From Mesorhizobium amorphae CCNWGS0123 (GTDB lineage: Bacteria > Pseudomonadota > Alphaproteobacteria > Rhizobiales > Rhizobiaceae), in contig NZ_CP015318.1 of NCBI RefSeq assembly GCF_001686985.1, positions 3,904,001 to 3,968,000 on the forward strand: DNA of 64,000 nucleotides. The letters run 5' to 3'. The notes under the pieces were generated by a model. It saw only the letters and a program-made list of their open reading frames with translations, had not been told where the DNA came from and made no database searches. Shown piece after piece: positions 56,287 through 64,000 of this stretch; position 1 is the stretch's first letter; every line of letters starts with the position of its first letter. The translations under genes were made by a program, and so were the position numbers.

Positions 56287-56910
56287 ATGTTGGCACCAGG
56301 TCAGGTCGCGCGCAGGGTTCTCGGCCGCCATTTTGAGCCGGTCGGCAAGGCCTATCGCCGTGTGTTCGTCAACCTCGACACAATAGCGGATTTTCTCGAT
56401 GGCGAGCTGCCGAACGGCGCGAAGATCTTGGATATCGGCGGAGGTGACGGCGCGCTTATCGAGCGGGTTCTGGATCGACGCCCTGACCTGGCGGTTACGA
56501 TGTGCGATCCAGCTCCTGTAATCGGTACATTCCTGAGCAACGCAAATCGGGCGAGGGTTGAACTTCTGCCCGCGACTGATCTCACCTGTGTAACGGGATC
56601 TTACGATGTCGTAACGATTTGCGACGTCATCCATCATGTGCCGGTCGATCAGCGCGACGCCTTCTTCAAATCGCTGGCTGAAAGCTGCGAACGCTGGGCC
56701 TGCCGGAAGATCATCCTGAAGGACGTTGAGCCCGGAGCAATACGCGCCACGCTGTCGCTTCTTGCAGACTGGTACATTACCGGCGACAGGCATGTCGTGC
56801 TGTTTTCACGCTCGGACTTTGCGGCCATGGCGCGACGGCATTTCCCGAAAGCGCAGAGAGCGTCGGCGGTCCCGGACTGGCCGAATTATTGCGAAGTGCT
56901 GAGTTGGTAG
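56287..56910 (+). CDS. SAM-dependent methyltransferase
   Basis: 207-aa class I methyltransferase: motif I KILDIGGGDGALIERVL, motif II VTMCDPAP, motif IV/V DVVTICDVIHHVP. It begins 2 nt after the GtrA gene. It may methylate a sugar or lipid in the surface glycan pathway. Confidence 0.85.
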   Translation: MLAPGQVARRVLGRHFEPVGKAYRRVFVNLDTIADFLDGELPNGAKILDIGGGDGALIERVLDRRPDLAVTMCDPAPVIGTFLSNANRARVELLPATDLTCVTGSYDVVTICDVIHHVPVDQRDAFFKSLAESCERWACRKIILKDVEPGAIRATLSLLADWYITGDRHVVLFSRSDFAAMARRHFPKAQRASAVPDWPNYCEVLSW

Positions 56911-57017
56911 TCTCTGACTGATTGACCCGCGAGACGACGAAGCCCGCGAATGGATGCCACCATTCCTTGCGCTGTTGGGTGTGCGCTGCGAGTGAGAGTC
57001 ACGGGTTTGGGGGTATC

Positions 57018-58718
57018 TTGAACACGCAGGAACCGGGACACGGACTAACCAGGCTATTTGGTTTCGAGCAGCGCCAGGCCGCGATATATTTGGGTGTCCT
57101 GATCGCACTCAAGATTATTTTGCTGTTCGCCCTGGCTTGGAACACTCGCTTCGTCATGGACGAATTCGTCCAACTTGGATGGGCCAAATATTTCTCCAAC
57201 GGCCTGTTCGATAGTATCTGGCATGCCAAGGCGGTCGGCTATGCGGTCTTTTACGAGATTGCCCACCTGATCGGCTGGGATGCCCCATCGATTCTGCTTA
57301 CCGGCCGCATGCAGGTTGCGCTGCTGGCATGCGTGACCATCGCTTTCGTCTATGCATGCGCTCGCGCACTTGGCGAAGACCGCGTGCGCGCGCTGGCAAT
57401 CGTCCTCATCCTGCTCTGCTTCTCGAATTTCATGGAGCGCATCTTTCGCACCATCGCCGAACCACTGGCGGTTTTCTTCGCCGTGGCGGCGCTGCTGGTT
57501 GTCTTGCGGGCCCATGCGTTGAGCGCAAGGCAGCTTCTTGCCGCTGGCATCCTAAGCGGCTTGGCCTTCCTCGCTACTCAGAAGTCAGTCTACTTCAATG
57601 TTGCCCTAGGGCTTGGCTTGGTCGCTGACGCAGCTTTGCAGAGACGCTACGCAACAGGCATAGTCCGCGGAGCATGGCTCGTGCTGGGATGGGCTCTTCC
57701 TGCAATTGCCTATTGCTTCATCTTCGGTAGCGGCGACCCCGTTCCTATTGCCAGGAGCCTCGTATTCGGCCCGCTTGATATTGCGATGCGAGGGGGCGGT
57801 GAATACGGGGGGCTGAGGCGCTTCGTGCTGCAGACGCTCCTGCGGAACTTCGTACCCTATGCCCTCTGTTTTTCCGGCATGGCTCTGTCGCTGATGCAGA
57901 TCATGAAACTCGATGAACGAAGGCGAATTGCGCTGATCTTCACTGTAGTCATCACAGTGCTGGTTTTCGCGCACGACCAGCCGTGGCCCTACGTGTTCAT
58001 CATGGCTCTGCCGTTCATGTCACTGTGGTCGTTGGTACTGCTCGACGGCATCGCAACCCACGCGCGTTACCTGCGCCTTGCATGGGTGGCGCTGATCACC
58101 AGCGTGGCCATAAGCTACGTGAGCAATCTCATTTATCTTCGCACCGAAAACAATGCGGCCCAACTTGAGCTGGTCGCGCGTGCAGGGTCGTTGCTCGCAC
58201 CCGATGAGCGATATTTCGACGGTATCGGGATGCTGCCCAATCGGAAGGAGCCGACAACTTTGTGGCTCGATCGGCACTATGTTTTCGCGACCTTGCGGGA
58301 AGGCAGGAATTCCGAGGTCTACAAAGTCTTTAGCAAGTCTCCGCCGAAGATGATCCTGTGGTCCTATCGGATGGACAATATCTATCCCGTGGTCGCGCCT
58401 CTGATTGCGAACAGCTACGTCAGCGTCGCACCAAATCTCAGGATCGCCGGCTGCCGCCTTCAGCCCGGTGAGAAGACGATTTTCAACGTCCCGATTGCCG
58501 GAAGCTATGCGCTCTACGGCGCAACCGGGACGCCCTTGCAAGGTTCGGTCGAAATTGACGGCGCCGTGCTTGATCCGCCATTTCATCTTGAGACCGGATC
58601 AAAGACCCTGACATTGAAAACCGATTCCGGCGAAGCATTGCTGCTGCCGACAGGTTCGTACGCCGGGCATTTCAAGGCGGGCAGTGACAACGATCTATTT
58701 GCCAACATCTACGACTGA
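57018..58718 (+). CDS. ArnT/PMT-like polytopic glycosyltransferase
   Basis: About 566 aa with roughly eleven membrane helices. The catalytic Asp-Glu pair expected in GT-C enzymes is seen in the first periplasmic loop (TRFVMDEFVQLGWAKYF). A C-terminal soluble beta domain follows (about 470-566). GT-C enzymes use polyprenyl-phosphate sugars, such as the product of the first gene in the cluster. The TTG at 57018 is the likely start; a longer frame begins at TTG 56922. Confidence 0.82.
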   Translation: MNTQEPGHGLTRLFGFEQRQAAIYLGVLIALKIILLFALAWNTRFVMDEFVQLGWAKYFSNGLFDSIWHAKAVGYAVFYEIAHLIGWDAPSILLTGRMQVALLACVTIAFVYACARALGEDRVRALAIVLILLCFSNFMERIFRTIAEPLAVFFAVAALLVVLRAHALSARQLLAAGILSGLAFLATQKSVYFNVALGLGLVADAALQRRYATGIVRGAWLVLGWALPAIAYCFIFGSGDPVPIARSLVFGPLDIAMRGGGEYGGLRRFVLQTLLRNFVPYALCFSGMALSLMQIMKLDERRRIALIFTVVITVLVFAHDQPWPYVFIMALPFMSLWSLVLLDGIATHARYLRLAWVALITSVAISYVSNLIYLRTENNAAQLELVARAGSLLAPDERYFDGIGMLPNRKEPTTLWLDRHYVFATLREGRNSEVYKVFSKSPPKMILWSYRMDNIYPVVAPLIANSYVSVAPNLRIAGCRLQPGEKTIFNVPIAGSYALYGATGTPLQGSVEIDGAVLDPPFHLETGSKTLTLKTDSGEALLLPTGSYAGHFKAGSDNDLFANIYD

Positions 58719-58891
58719 GCCGATTTACGGTCATCGGCAAACAGCGCGATGCCGCCGGGATCAACGGCCAATGCATTACCTGCAAGGATAATGTTTAGCC
58801 GGTTGCACAGCGGTTGGAGTCCGAAGGCGCTCGCATTCCCGCATTGGCGGGGACGAGCCGGACGCGCATGGCGCCACGCTCCGCATAAGGT

Positions 58892-59257
58892 CTAGCCGCC
58901 CGCGCCGTCGTCCATCATTGTGTTGGTCAGCGCCTCATAGGCCATGCTGCATGTCTCGGAATGCGGGCAGTCCTTCACAACGAGCACCGGTGCAATGGTA
59001 AAGATCGCCGCGATGAAGATTTGTAGGCCGAGACTGATGGCTCTCATCTTCCTGCCGAACAGGCCGCTGAAGAAGAAATAGAGACCCTGAGCCATGCAGG
59101 CTGCCGTCAGAATGCCCAGAAGCGGGCGGGTGGCTCTGGCAAAGGGGGTAATGTAGCCGTCCGGAAAACCCACCATGCTGAGCTCTATGGACCATTGCAG
59201 GGCCAGCACAACGCTTAGCGCCGCCCAGACACGAGCGGCCGCGCGCGTAAACAGCAT
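58892..59257 (-). CDS. Small four-helix membrane protein
   Basis: About 121 aa, four hydrophobic segments (WAALSVVLALQWSIELSMVG; PLLGILTAACMAQGLYFFF; ISLGLQIFIAAIFTIAPVLV) and a Cys pair in CPHSETCSMAY near the end. ATG 59257 preferred over an upstream Met. Function unknown. The 173 bp after the glycosylation cluster hold no gene. Confidence 0.65.
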   Translation of the reverse strand: MLFTRAAARVWAALSVVLALQWSIELSMVGFPDGYITPFARATRPLLGILTAACMAQGLYFFFSGLFGRKMRAISLGLQIFIAAIFTIAPVLVVKDCPHSETCSMAYEALTNTMMDDGAGG

Positions 59258-59296
59258 TTGCTTTGACCTTTCGCCGGCAGCAGGCTCCAATAAACC

Positions 59297-60433
59297 TCAA
59301 GCCCCTCCGAAAACCAGCGAGACATTGCCGCCGGCGTGGCGCTCCAGCCGGCCGGCGAGGTCCAGTTCCAGCAGCACCATCGAAACCTGCGCGGCGCTGA
59401 GGCCGGTATGGCGGATGACATCGTCCACTGCCACCGGCGTCGGGCCGAGCGCTTCGAGCACACCGGCACGCTCGTCCTCGCCGGGCGGCGGCGTTGCCGA
59501 GAGTTCGGGCGGCTCGGCAAGCGGCGCCGTCCTTGGCGGCCGGGTGCCGGCGAGCGGCGCGATCGCGCTGGCAATGTCGGCCGCTTCGGTCACCAGCGTA
59601 GCGCCATCCTTGAGCAGGCCGTTGGAGCCGGCGGCGCGCGGATCGAGCGGCGAGCCCGGCACGGCAAAGACAAGCCGGCCCATCTCGCCGGCCAGCCTGG
59701 CGCTGATCAGCGATCCGGAGCGTTGCGCCGCCTCGATCACGACCAGCCCGAGTGCGGCACCCGCCACGAGCCGGTTGCGGCGTGGAAAATCCTGCGCGCG
59801 CGGCTGCCAGCCGAACGGCATTTCCGAAATGATGGCGCCGCCGCGCTCGGCGATCTCGTTGCTGAGGCCGGCATTTTCGGGCGGGTAGGGCAGGTCGAGC
59901 CCGCCGGCGAGCACGCCGATCGTTCCCGTCGCTATGCTGCCCTGGTGCGCTGATGTATCGATGCCGCGCGCCAGCCCGGAGACGATCGCGTAGCCATCGC
60001 GACCAAGATCCGCCGCCAGCATGCGCGCCATCTTGATGCCGGCAAGCGAGGCGTTGCGGGCACCGACGATGGCGACCGCCGGCAGACGGAAAACCGCGGC
60101 CTCGCCTTTCACCGCAAGCAGCGGCGGCGGGTTGTCCATGTTTTTCAGCAAGGGCGGATAGTCGGCCTCGCCGATGCCGACGAAGCGGGCACCGGCCTGG
60201 CCGGCGGCCTCCAGTTCCGCCTCCGCCTCGGTGACCGAAGGAATGCGGGCAATGCGGCTGGCACCGCCGGAGATCATCAGCTCGGGCAGCATCTCGAGCG
60301 CCGCCTCGGCCGAGCCGAACCGGTTGATGAGCTGACGGAAGGAAGCCGGGCCGACATTCGGCGTGCGGATCAGGCGAAGCCAGCTCAGCCGCTGCCGGTC
60401 GCTGAGGTGCGGCCCGACGGCAGGTTTGCTCAC
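59297..60433 (-). CDS. dprA: DNA processing protein DprA
   Basis: DprA/Smf, 378 aa from GTG 60433, whose codon overlaps the plsY stop (GTGA). SAM-like N-terminus (LSWLRLIRTPNVGPASFRQL), Rossmann core (AIVGARNASLAGIKMARML; YAIVSGLARGIDTSAHQGS; GGLDLPYPPEN; FPRRNRLVAG; GSLISARLAGE) and a C-terminal winged helix (VDDVIRHTGLSAAQVSMVLLEL). It loads RecA on incoming single strands during transformation. Confidence 0.95.
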   Translation of the reverse strand: MSKPAVGPHLSDRQRLSWLRLIRTPNVGPASFRQLINRFGSAEAALEMLPELMISGGASRIARIPSVTEAEAELEAAGQAGARFVGIGEADYPPLLKNMDNPPPLLAVKGEAAVFRLPAVAIVGARNASLAGIKMARMLAADLGRDGYAIVSGLARGIDTSAHQGSIATGTIGVLAGGLDLPYPPENAGLSNEIAERGGAIISEMPFGWQPRAQDFPRRNRLVAGAALGLVVIEAAQRSGSLISARLAGEMGRLVFAVPGSPLDPRAAGSNGLLKDGATLVTEAADIASAIAPLAGTRPPRTAPLAEPPELSATPPPGEDERAGVLEALGPTPVAVDDVIRHTGLSAAQVSMVLLELDLAGRLERHAGGNVSLVFGGA

Positions 60434-61017
60434 CCCTTGGCTCCGATCTTGCCCTCGGTGCCGGCGAGTAGCCGCGAAATGTTGGCACGGTGTTTTATGA
60501 TGGCGATCAGGCTCATCACCGCGAACAGGCCGGCGATCTGCGGCGTGCTGAGAAAATAGAGTGCGATCGGCACCACCACGGCCGCCACCAGTGCCGCCAG
60601 CGAGGAGTAGCGGAACAGGAAAGCGACGGCGAGCCACACGACGGCGAAGATCAACGCCACCTGCCAGGCCAGCCCGATCAGCACGCCGAGATAGGTGGCG
60701 ATGCCCTTGCCGCCCTTGAAGCCGAGCCAGGCCGGGAAGAGATGGCCGAGAAAGGCACCAAAGCCGGCCCAGAGCCCGAAATCCGGCCCGAAGCGGGCGG
60801 CGATCAGCACCGCCGCCGTGCCCTTCAGCGCGTCGAGCAACAGCGTCGCTACGGCGAGCCCCTTGTTGCCCGTGCGCAGCACATTGGTGGCGCCGATATT
60901 GCCGGAGCCGATCTTGCGTACATCGCCGAGGCCGGCGGCACGGGTGACCAAGAGGCCGAAGGGAATCGAGCCGAGCAGATAGCCGAACAGCAATGCCAGG
61001 ATGAGGCCGTAACTCAT
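60430..61017 (-). CDS. plsY: Glycerol-3-phosphate acyltransferase PlsY
   Basis: PlsY, 195 aa, five membrane helices. The three conserved motifs are present: GYLLGSIPFGLLV, GSGNIGATNVLRTGNKG and HLFPAWLGFKGGKGIAT. It acylates glycerol-3-phosphate from acyl-phosphate, the first step of phospholipid synthesis. Start at ATG 61017. Confidence 0.96.
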   Translation of the reverse strand: MSYGLILALLFGYLLGSIPFGLLVTRAAGLGDVRKIGSGNIGATNVLRTGNKGLAVATLLLDALKGTAAVLIAARFGPDFGLWAGFGAFLGHLFPAWLGFKGGKGIATYLGVLIGLAWQVALIFAVVWLAVAFLFRYSSLAALVAAVVVPIALYFLSTPQIAGLFAVMSLIAIIKHRANISRLLAGTEGKIGAKG

Positions 61018-61073
61018 TGTTTCCCCCCGCGTTTCCCCAACCGTTCGGAACAGCGCAATGCGCCGTGGCCGAC

Positions 61074-62360
61074 TTAGGCCGAAAACACTGTGCGGCCCGC
61101 TACCATCGTTTGCAAGACCTTGCCTTGCAGCCGCGCGCCTTCGAAACAGGTGTTTTTCGAACGCGAGCGAAGGCCGCTTTCGCTGACCACCCACGGTTCG
61201 TCGAGGTCGACGACCGCAAGGTCGGCGACAGCGCCTGGCTTCAGCGTGCCGCCGGGCAGGCCGAACAGTCTTGCGGGAGCGGTGGACAGTGTCTCGATCA
61301 GCCGAAGCAGCGGCACATCGCCATTGTGGTAGAGCCTGAGTGCGGCGCCCAGCAGCGTCTCCAGGCCAATGGCGCCGGCAGCCGCGTCGGCGAAGGGCAG
61401 GCGTTTGGTGTCGACGTCCTGCGGGTCATGTGAGGAGACGATGATGTCGATCGTGCCGTCCTTGACCGCCTCGATCATCGCCAGCCGGTCCTCTTCGGCC
61501 CGCAGCGGCGGTGTCAGCCGGAAGAAGGTTCGGTATTCGCCGACATCGTTCTCGTTGAGCGACAGATTGTGGATCGAAACGCCCGCCGTGACATTGGCAC
61601 CGTCGGCCTTCGCTCGTGTCACAGCTTCCGCCGCCATCGCCGTCGAGATCTTGGCCGCGTGGTAGGCGCCGCGCGTCAGCCGCGCCAGCGCCAGGTCGCG
61701 TTCCAGCGGGATCGCTTCGGCCTCGCGCGGGATGCCGGCAAGGCCGAGCCAGCTGGCATAGAGGCCTTCATTCATGACGCCGGCCGAGGCGAGGTCGGCG
61801 TCCTGGGTCTCATGCGCGATGACGCCGCCGAAATCGCGGGCATAGGTCAGTGCCCGGCGCATCACCAGCGCGCTTGATATGGTGTGGCGACCGTCGGTGA
61901 AGGCGACCGCGCCGGCTTCGCGCAGCAGGCCGAACTCGGTCATCTCGCGGCCGGCAAGACCCTTTGTGATCGCCGCCGCCGGGAAGATGTTGACCACGGC
62001 CGTGTCCTTGGCGGTGCGCAGCACGAACTCGACCAAAGCGACATTGTCGATCACCGGGTCGGTATCGGGCATCATCACGATGGAGGTGACGCCGCCTGCC
62101 GCAGCCGCGACACTCGCCGAGGCAATCGTCTCACGGTGCTCGCCGCCGGGTTCGCCTATGAAAACACGGGCGTCGATCAGGCCGGGAATGAGCGCCTTGC
62201 CGGCGCAGTCGACGACGATGGCGCCCTCCGGCATGCCCTGGTTCAGGGCGGCCTTGCCGGCAGCAACGATCTTGCGGCCCTCGACGATGACGGTGCCGAT
62301 CTCGTCGACACCGCGCGACGGGTCGACGATATGCGTCTTGCTGAACACGGTCGTCGTCAT
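61074..62360 (-). CDS. pyrC: Dihydroorotase-like protein (catalytically degenerate PyrC)
   Basis: A 428-aa type I dihydroorotase fold protein, coupled to pyrB by a 4-bp overlap. The metal-binding HxHxR of active enzymes, expected after PGLID, reads ARVFIGEPG, so both His and the Arg are missing. The DHAPH motif is replaced by SHDPQ. It is probably the non-catalytic PyrC' (PyrX) that stabilises aspartate transcarbamoylase, as known for Pseudomonas. A functional dihydroorotase should then exist elsewhere. Confidence 0.9.
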   Translation of the reverse strand: MTTTVFSKTHIVDPSRGVDEIGTVIVEGRKIVAAGKAALNQGMPEGAIVVDCAGKALIPGLIDARVFIGEPGGEHRETIASASVAAAAGGVTSIVMMPDTDPVIDNVALVEFVLRTAKDTAVVNIFPAAAITKGLAGREMTEFGLLREAGAVAFTDGRHTISSALVMRRALTYARDFGGVIAHETQDADLASAGVMNEGLYASWLGLAGIPREAEAIPLERDLALARLTRGAYHAAKISTAMAAEAVTRAKADGANVTAGVSIHNLSLNENDVGEYRTFFRLTPPLRAEEDRLAMIEAVKDGTIDIIVSSHDPQDVDTKRLPFADAAAGAIGLETLLGAALRLYHNGDVPLLRLIETLSTAPARLFGLPGGTLKPGAVADLAVVDLDEPWVVSESGLRSRSKNTCFEGARLQGKVLQTMVAGRTVFSA

Positions 62361-63322
62361 GCGCCGCGCCCCTCATGGTTGCGGCGCGGGTCGAGCAGCG
62401 CTTCCATCACCGCCATGCGCACGGCGACACCCATTTCGACCTGCTCCTGGATGACGCTCTGCGGACCATCGGCGATTTCCGAGGCGATCTCGACGCCGCG
62501 GTTCATCGGGCCGGGATGCATGACCAGCGCATCGTCCTTGGCCGCCTTCAGCTTTTCGGCGTCGAGGCCGAAATAGCGGAAATACTCGCGGATCGAAGGC
62601 ACGAAGGCGCCTTCCATCCGCTCGCGCTGCAGGCGCAGCATCATCACAACGTCGGCGTCCTTCAGGCCTTCGGCCATCGAGCGCGCAACGATCACGCCCA
62701 TCCTCTCGATGCCTGACGGCAACAGCGTCGAGGGGGCGACGACGCGCACCTGCGCGCCGAGCGCGTTCAAGAGCATGATGTTGGAGCGCGCCACGCGCGA
62801 ATGCAGGATGTCACCGCAGATCGCCACGATCAGCTTTGACAGCGGTCCCTTGGCGCGGCGGATGGTCAGCGCGTCGAGCAAAGCCTGCGTCGGATGTTCA
62901 TGCGCGCCATCGCCGGCATTGACCACCGAGCAGCCGACCTTCTGCGCCAGAAGCGCCGCCGCTCCAGCCGATTGGTGGCGGATGATCAATATGTCGGGGC
63001 GCATGGCGTTCAGCGTCATCGCCGTATCGATCAGCGTCTCGCCCTTCTTCACCGAAGAGCTTGCCACCGACATGTTCATGACGTCGGCGCCGAGCCGTTT
63101 GCCCGCAAGCTCGAACGAGGACTGCGTGCGGGTGGAGGCTTCGTAGAAGAGGTTGATCTGGGTGCGGCCGCGCAGCGTCGAGGTCTTCTTCTCAGGCTGC
63201 CGCGAAATGGCGACGGCCCGGTCCGCCCGGTCGAGCAAAAGCTCGATATCGGCGGGGGAAAGATCGCGGATGCCCAGAAGATGGCGGTGGGGATAGAGCG
63301 GCAGGGACGAAGCATCGGTCAT
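62357..63322 (-). CDS. pyrB: Aspartate carbamoyltransferase catalytic subunit
   Basis: ATCase, 321 aa: carbamoyl-phosphate site YEASTRTQSSFELAGKRLG, the SSSVKKGETLIDT loop, HQSAGAAAL, NAGDGAHEHPTQALLD and the late HPGPMNRGVEI. Second step of pyrimidine synthesis. It is divergent from the aidB-like gene, with a 117-bp intergenic region. Confidence 0.96.
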   Translation of the reverse strand: MTDASSLPLYPHRHLLGIRDLSPADIELLLDRADRAVAISRQPEKKTSTLRGRTQINLFYEASTRTQSSFELAGKRLGADVMNMSVASSSVKKGETLIDTAMTLNAMRPDILIIRHQSAGAAALLAQKVGCSVVNAGDGAHEHPTQALLDALTIRRAKGPLSKLIVAICGDILHSRVARSNIMLLNALGAQVRVVAPSTLLPSGIERMGVIVARSMAEGLKDADVVMMLRLQRERMEGAFVPSIREYFRYFGLDAEKLKAAKDDALVMHPGPMNRGVEIASEIADGPQSVIQEQVEMGVAVRMAVMEALLDPRRNHEGRGA

Positions 63323-63439
63323 CTCAAGGCGCTGCTATAGGGTGCAGAATTCCCTGCTGCAAGCACCGGCTTTGGATTGCGGCCTTTCTCCCCGGTATTT
63401 TCGTCGCGCGCCTTGCGTGGCTTGGGCTATAACCCGCCG

Positions 63440-64000
63440 ATGGCTTCGGATTCGACCGACCTGCGACGACAAGGACAAAGCGTGACCGACGACGTGACCA
63501 ACCAGCCGCCGCCGCTGACGGGCGGCAACGCCTGGCGGGGCGATCCGTTGCTGATCCAGCTTGCCGAGCGCTTTTCCGATCCGGTGCGCAAGGATCTGGA
63601 TGGGCTTGGCCGCTTCGTGCTGACGCAGGAAGCGCAGGAACTGGCCCGTCTCGCCAATGTCGAGACGCCGAAGCTCAGGACCCATGACCGCCAGGGGCGG
63701 CGCGTCGATCTGGTCGAGTTCCATCCCGCCTACCACGCACTGATGCGCCGTTCGGTCGCCAACGGACTGCATTCCTCGGTCTGGGAAAATGGCGACGCCG
63801 AGATCGGCCGCCGCCATCAGGTGCGCGCCGCCCGCTTCTACATCACCGCCGAGCTCGAGACCGGGCATCTCTGCCCGATCACCATGACCAGCGCCTCTCT
63901 TGCGGCGCTGATGGCCAGCCCAAAGCTGTTCCGCGAATGGGCACCACGGGTGACGACGCGCAAATACGACCAGAGCCAGAAGCCGCCGGTTGAAAAGACC
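63440..64000 (+). CDS. aidB: AidB-like acyl-CoA dehydrogenase, 5' part
   Basis: The first 187 codons, open to the window end. After a short leader, NQPPPLTGGNAWRGDPLL, RLANVETPKLRTHDRQGRR and VEFHPAYHALMRRSVANGLHS match the N-terminal domain of AidB, a flavoprotein of the alkylation response. ATG 63440 or GTG 63482 (AAGGAC upstream) may be the start. The flavin and active-site part lies outside the window. Confidence 0.85.
   Translation, partial: MASDSTDLRRQGQSVTDDVTNQPPPLTGGNAWRGDPLLIQLAERFSDPVRKDLDGLGRFVLTQEAQELARLANVETPKLRTHDRQGRRVDLVEFHPAYHALMRRSVANGLHSSVWENGDAEIGRRHQVRAARFYITAELETGHLCPITMTSASLAALMASPKLFREWAPRVTTRKYDQSQKPPVEKT

Overview
The window reads as chromosome of a Rhizobiales alphaproteobacterium close to Mesorhizobium. 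The evidence is high GC, the neighbourhoods gyrA-coaD-ppi-ppi-queA-tgt and pyrB-pyrC-plsY-dprA, GTTC/GAAC-type LexA boxes, a rhizobial glycerol operon (glpR-D-S-T-P-Q-U-V-K), a BA14K protein and the urea transporter ATPases urtDE. Genus is inferred from gene content only.

Layout. 1-4.6 kb: end of a urea ABC transporter operon, a 58-codon gene, a diguanylate cyclase, a DUF72 protein and a GNAT acetyltransferase. 4.6-11.3 kb: uvrA and ssb, each behind a LexA box, flanking a periplasmic protein, clpP, an ArsR/AHSA1 pair and a cupin. 11.3-12.1 kb: a DUF2306 membrane protein and an OsmC protein.

12.4-19.7 kb is the most unusual region. Three very acidic, Asp-rich repeat proteins surround a type I secretion ABC exporter and its membrane fusion protein, followed by a LuxR-type regulator with a degenerate receiver domain. 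All three acidic proteins contain Q-x5-Q cores; in two of them the cores recur about every 27-30 residues. I read this as a dedicated export system for acidic, probably beta-structured extracellular proteins. I do not recognise it as a named system.

19.7-36.8 kb: MarC, VOC, AraC, gyrA, coaD, two cyclophilins, queA, tgt, the ATP-grasp/alpha-E/transglutaminase/Anbu protease cluster and a group II PLP decarboxylase. 36.9-47.0 kb: the complete glycerol locus, with repressor, dehydrogenase, ABC importer and kinase. The importer brings glycerol in, GlpK phosphorylates it and GlpD oxidises it.

47.9-53.2 kb looks like a small island. It starts at an intact tRNA-Lys(UUU) and ends at a 20-nt near copy (19/20) of that tRNA's 3' end. 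It carries mostly very small membrane or secreted proteins (two are paralogues with matching leaders), an orphan Flp pilin, a c-type cytochrome behind a CueR-like promoter and a polytopic His-containing membrane protein. No integrase is visible. 53.5-58.7 kb is a five-gene surface-glycosylation cluster (two GT2 enzymes, GtrA-like, methyltransferase, ArnT-like). 58.9-64 kb returns to core genes: dprA, plsY, a catalytically degenerate dihydroorotase, pyrB and the start of an aidB-like acyl-CoA dehydrogenase that runs off the window.
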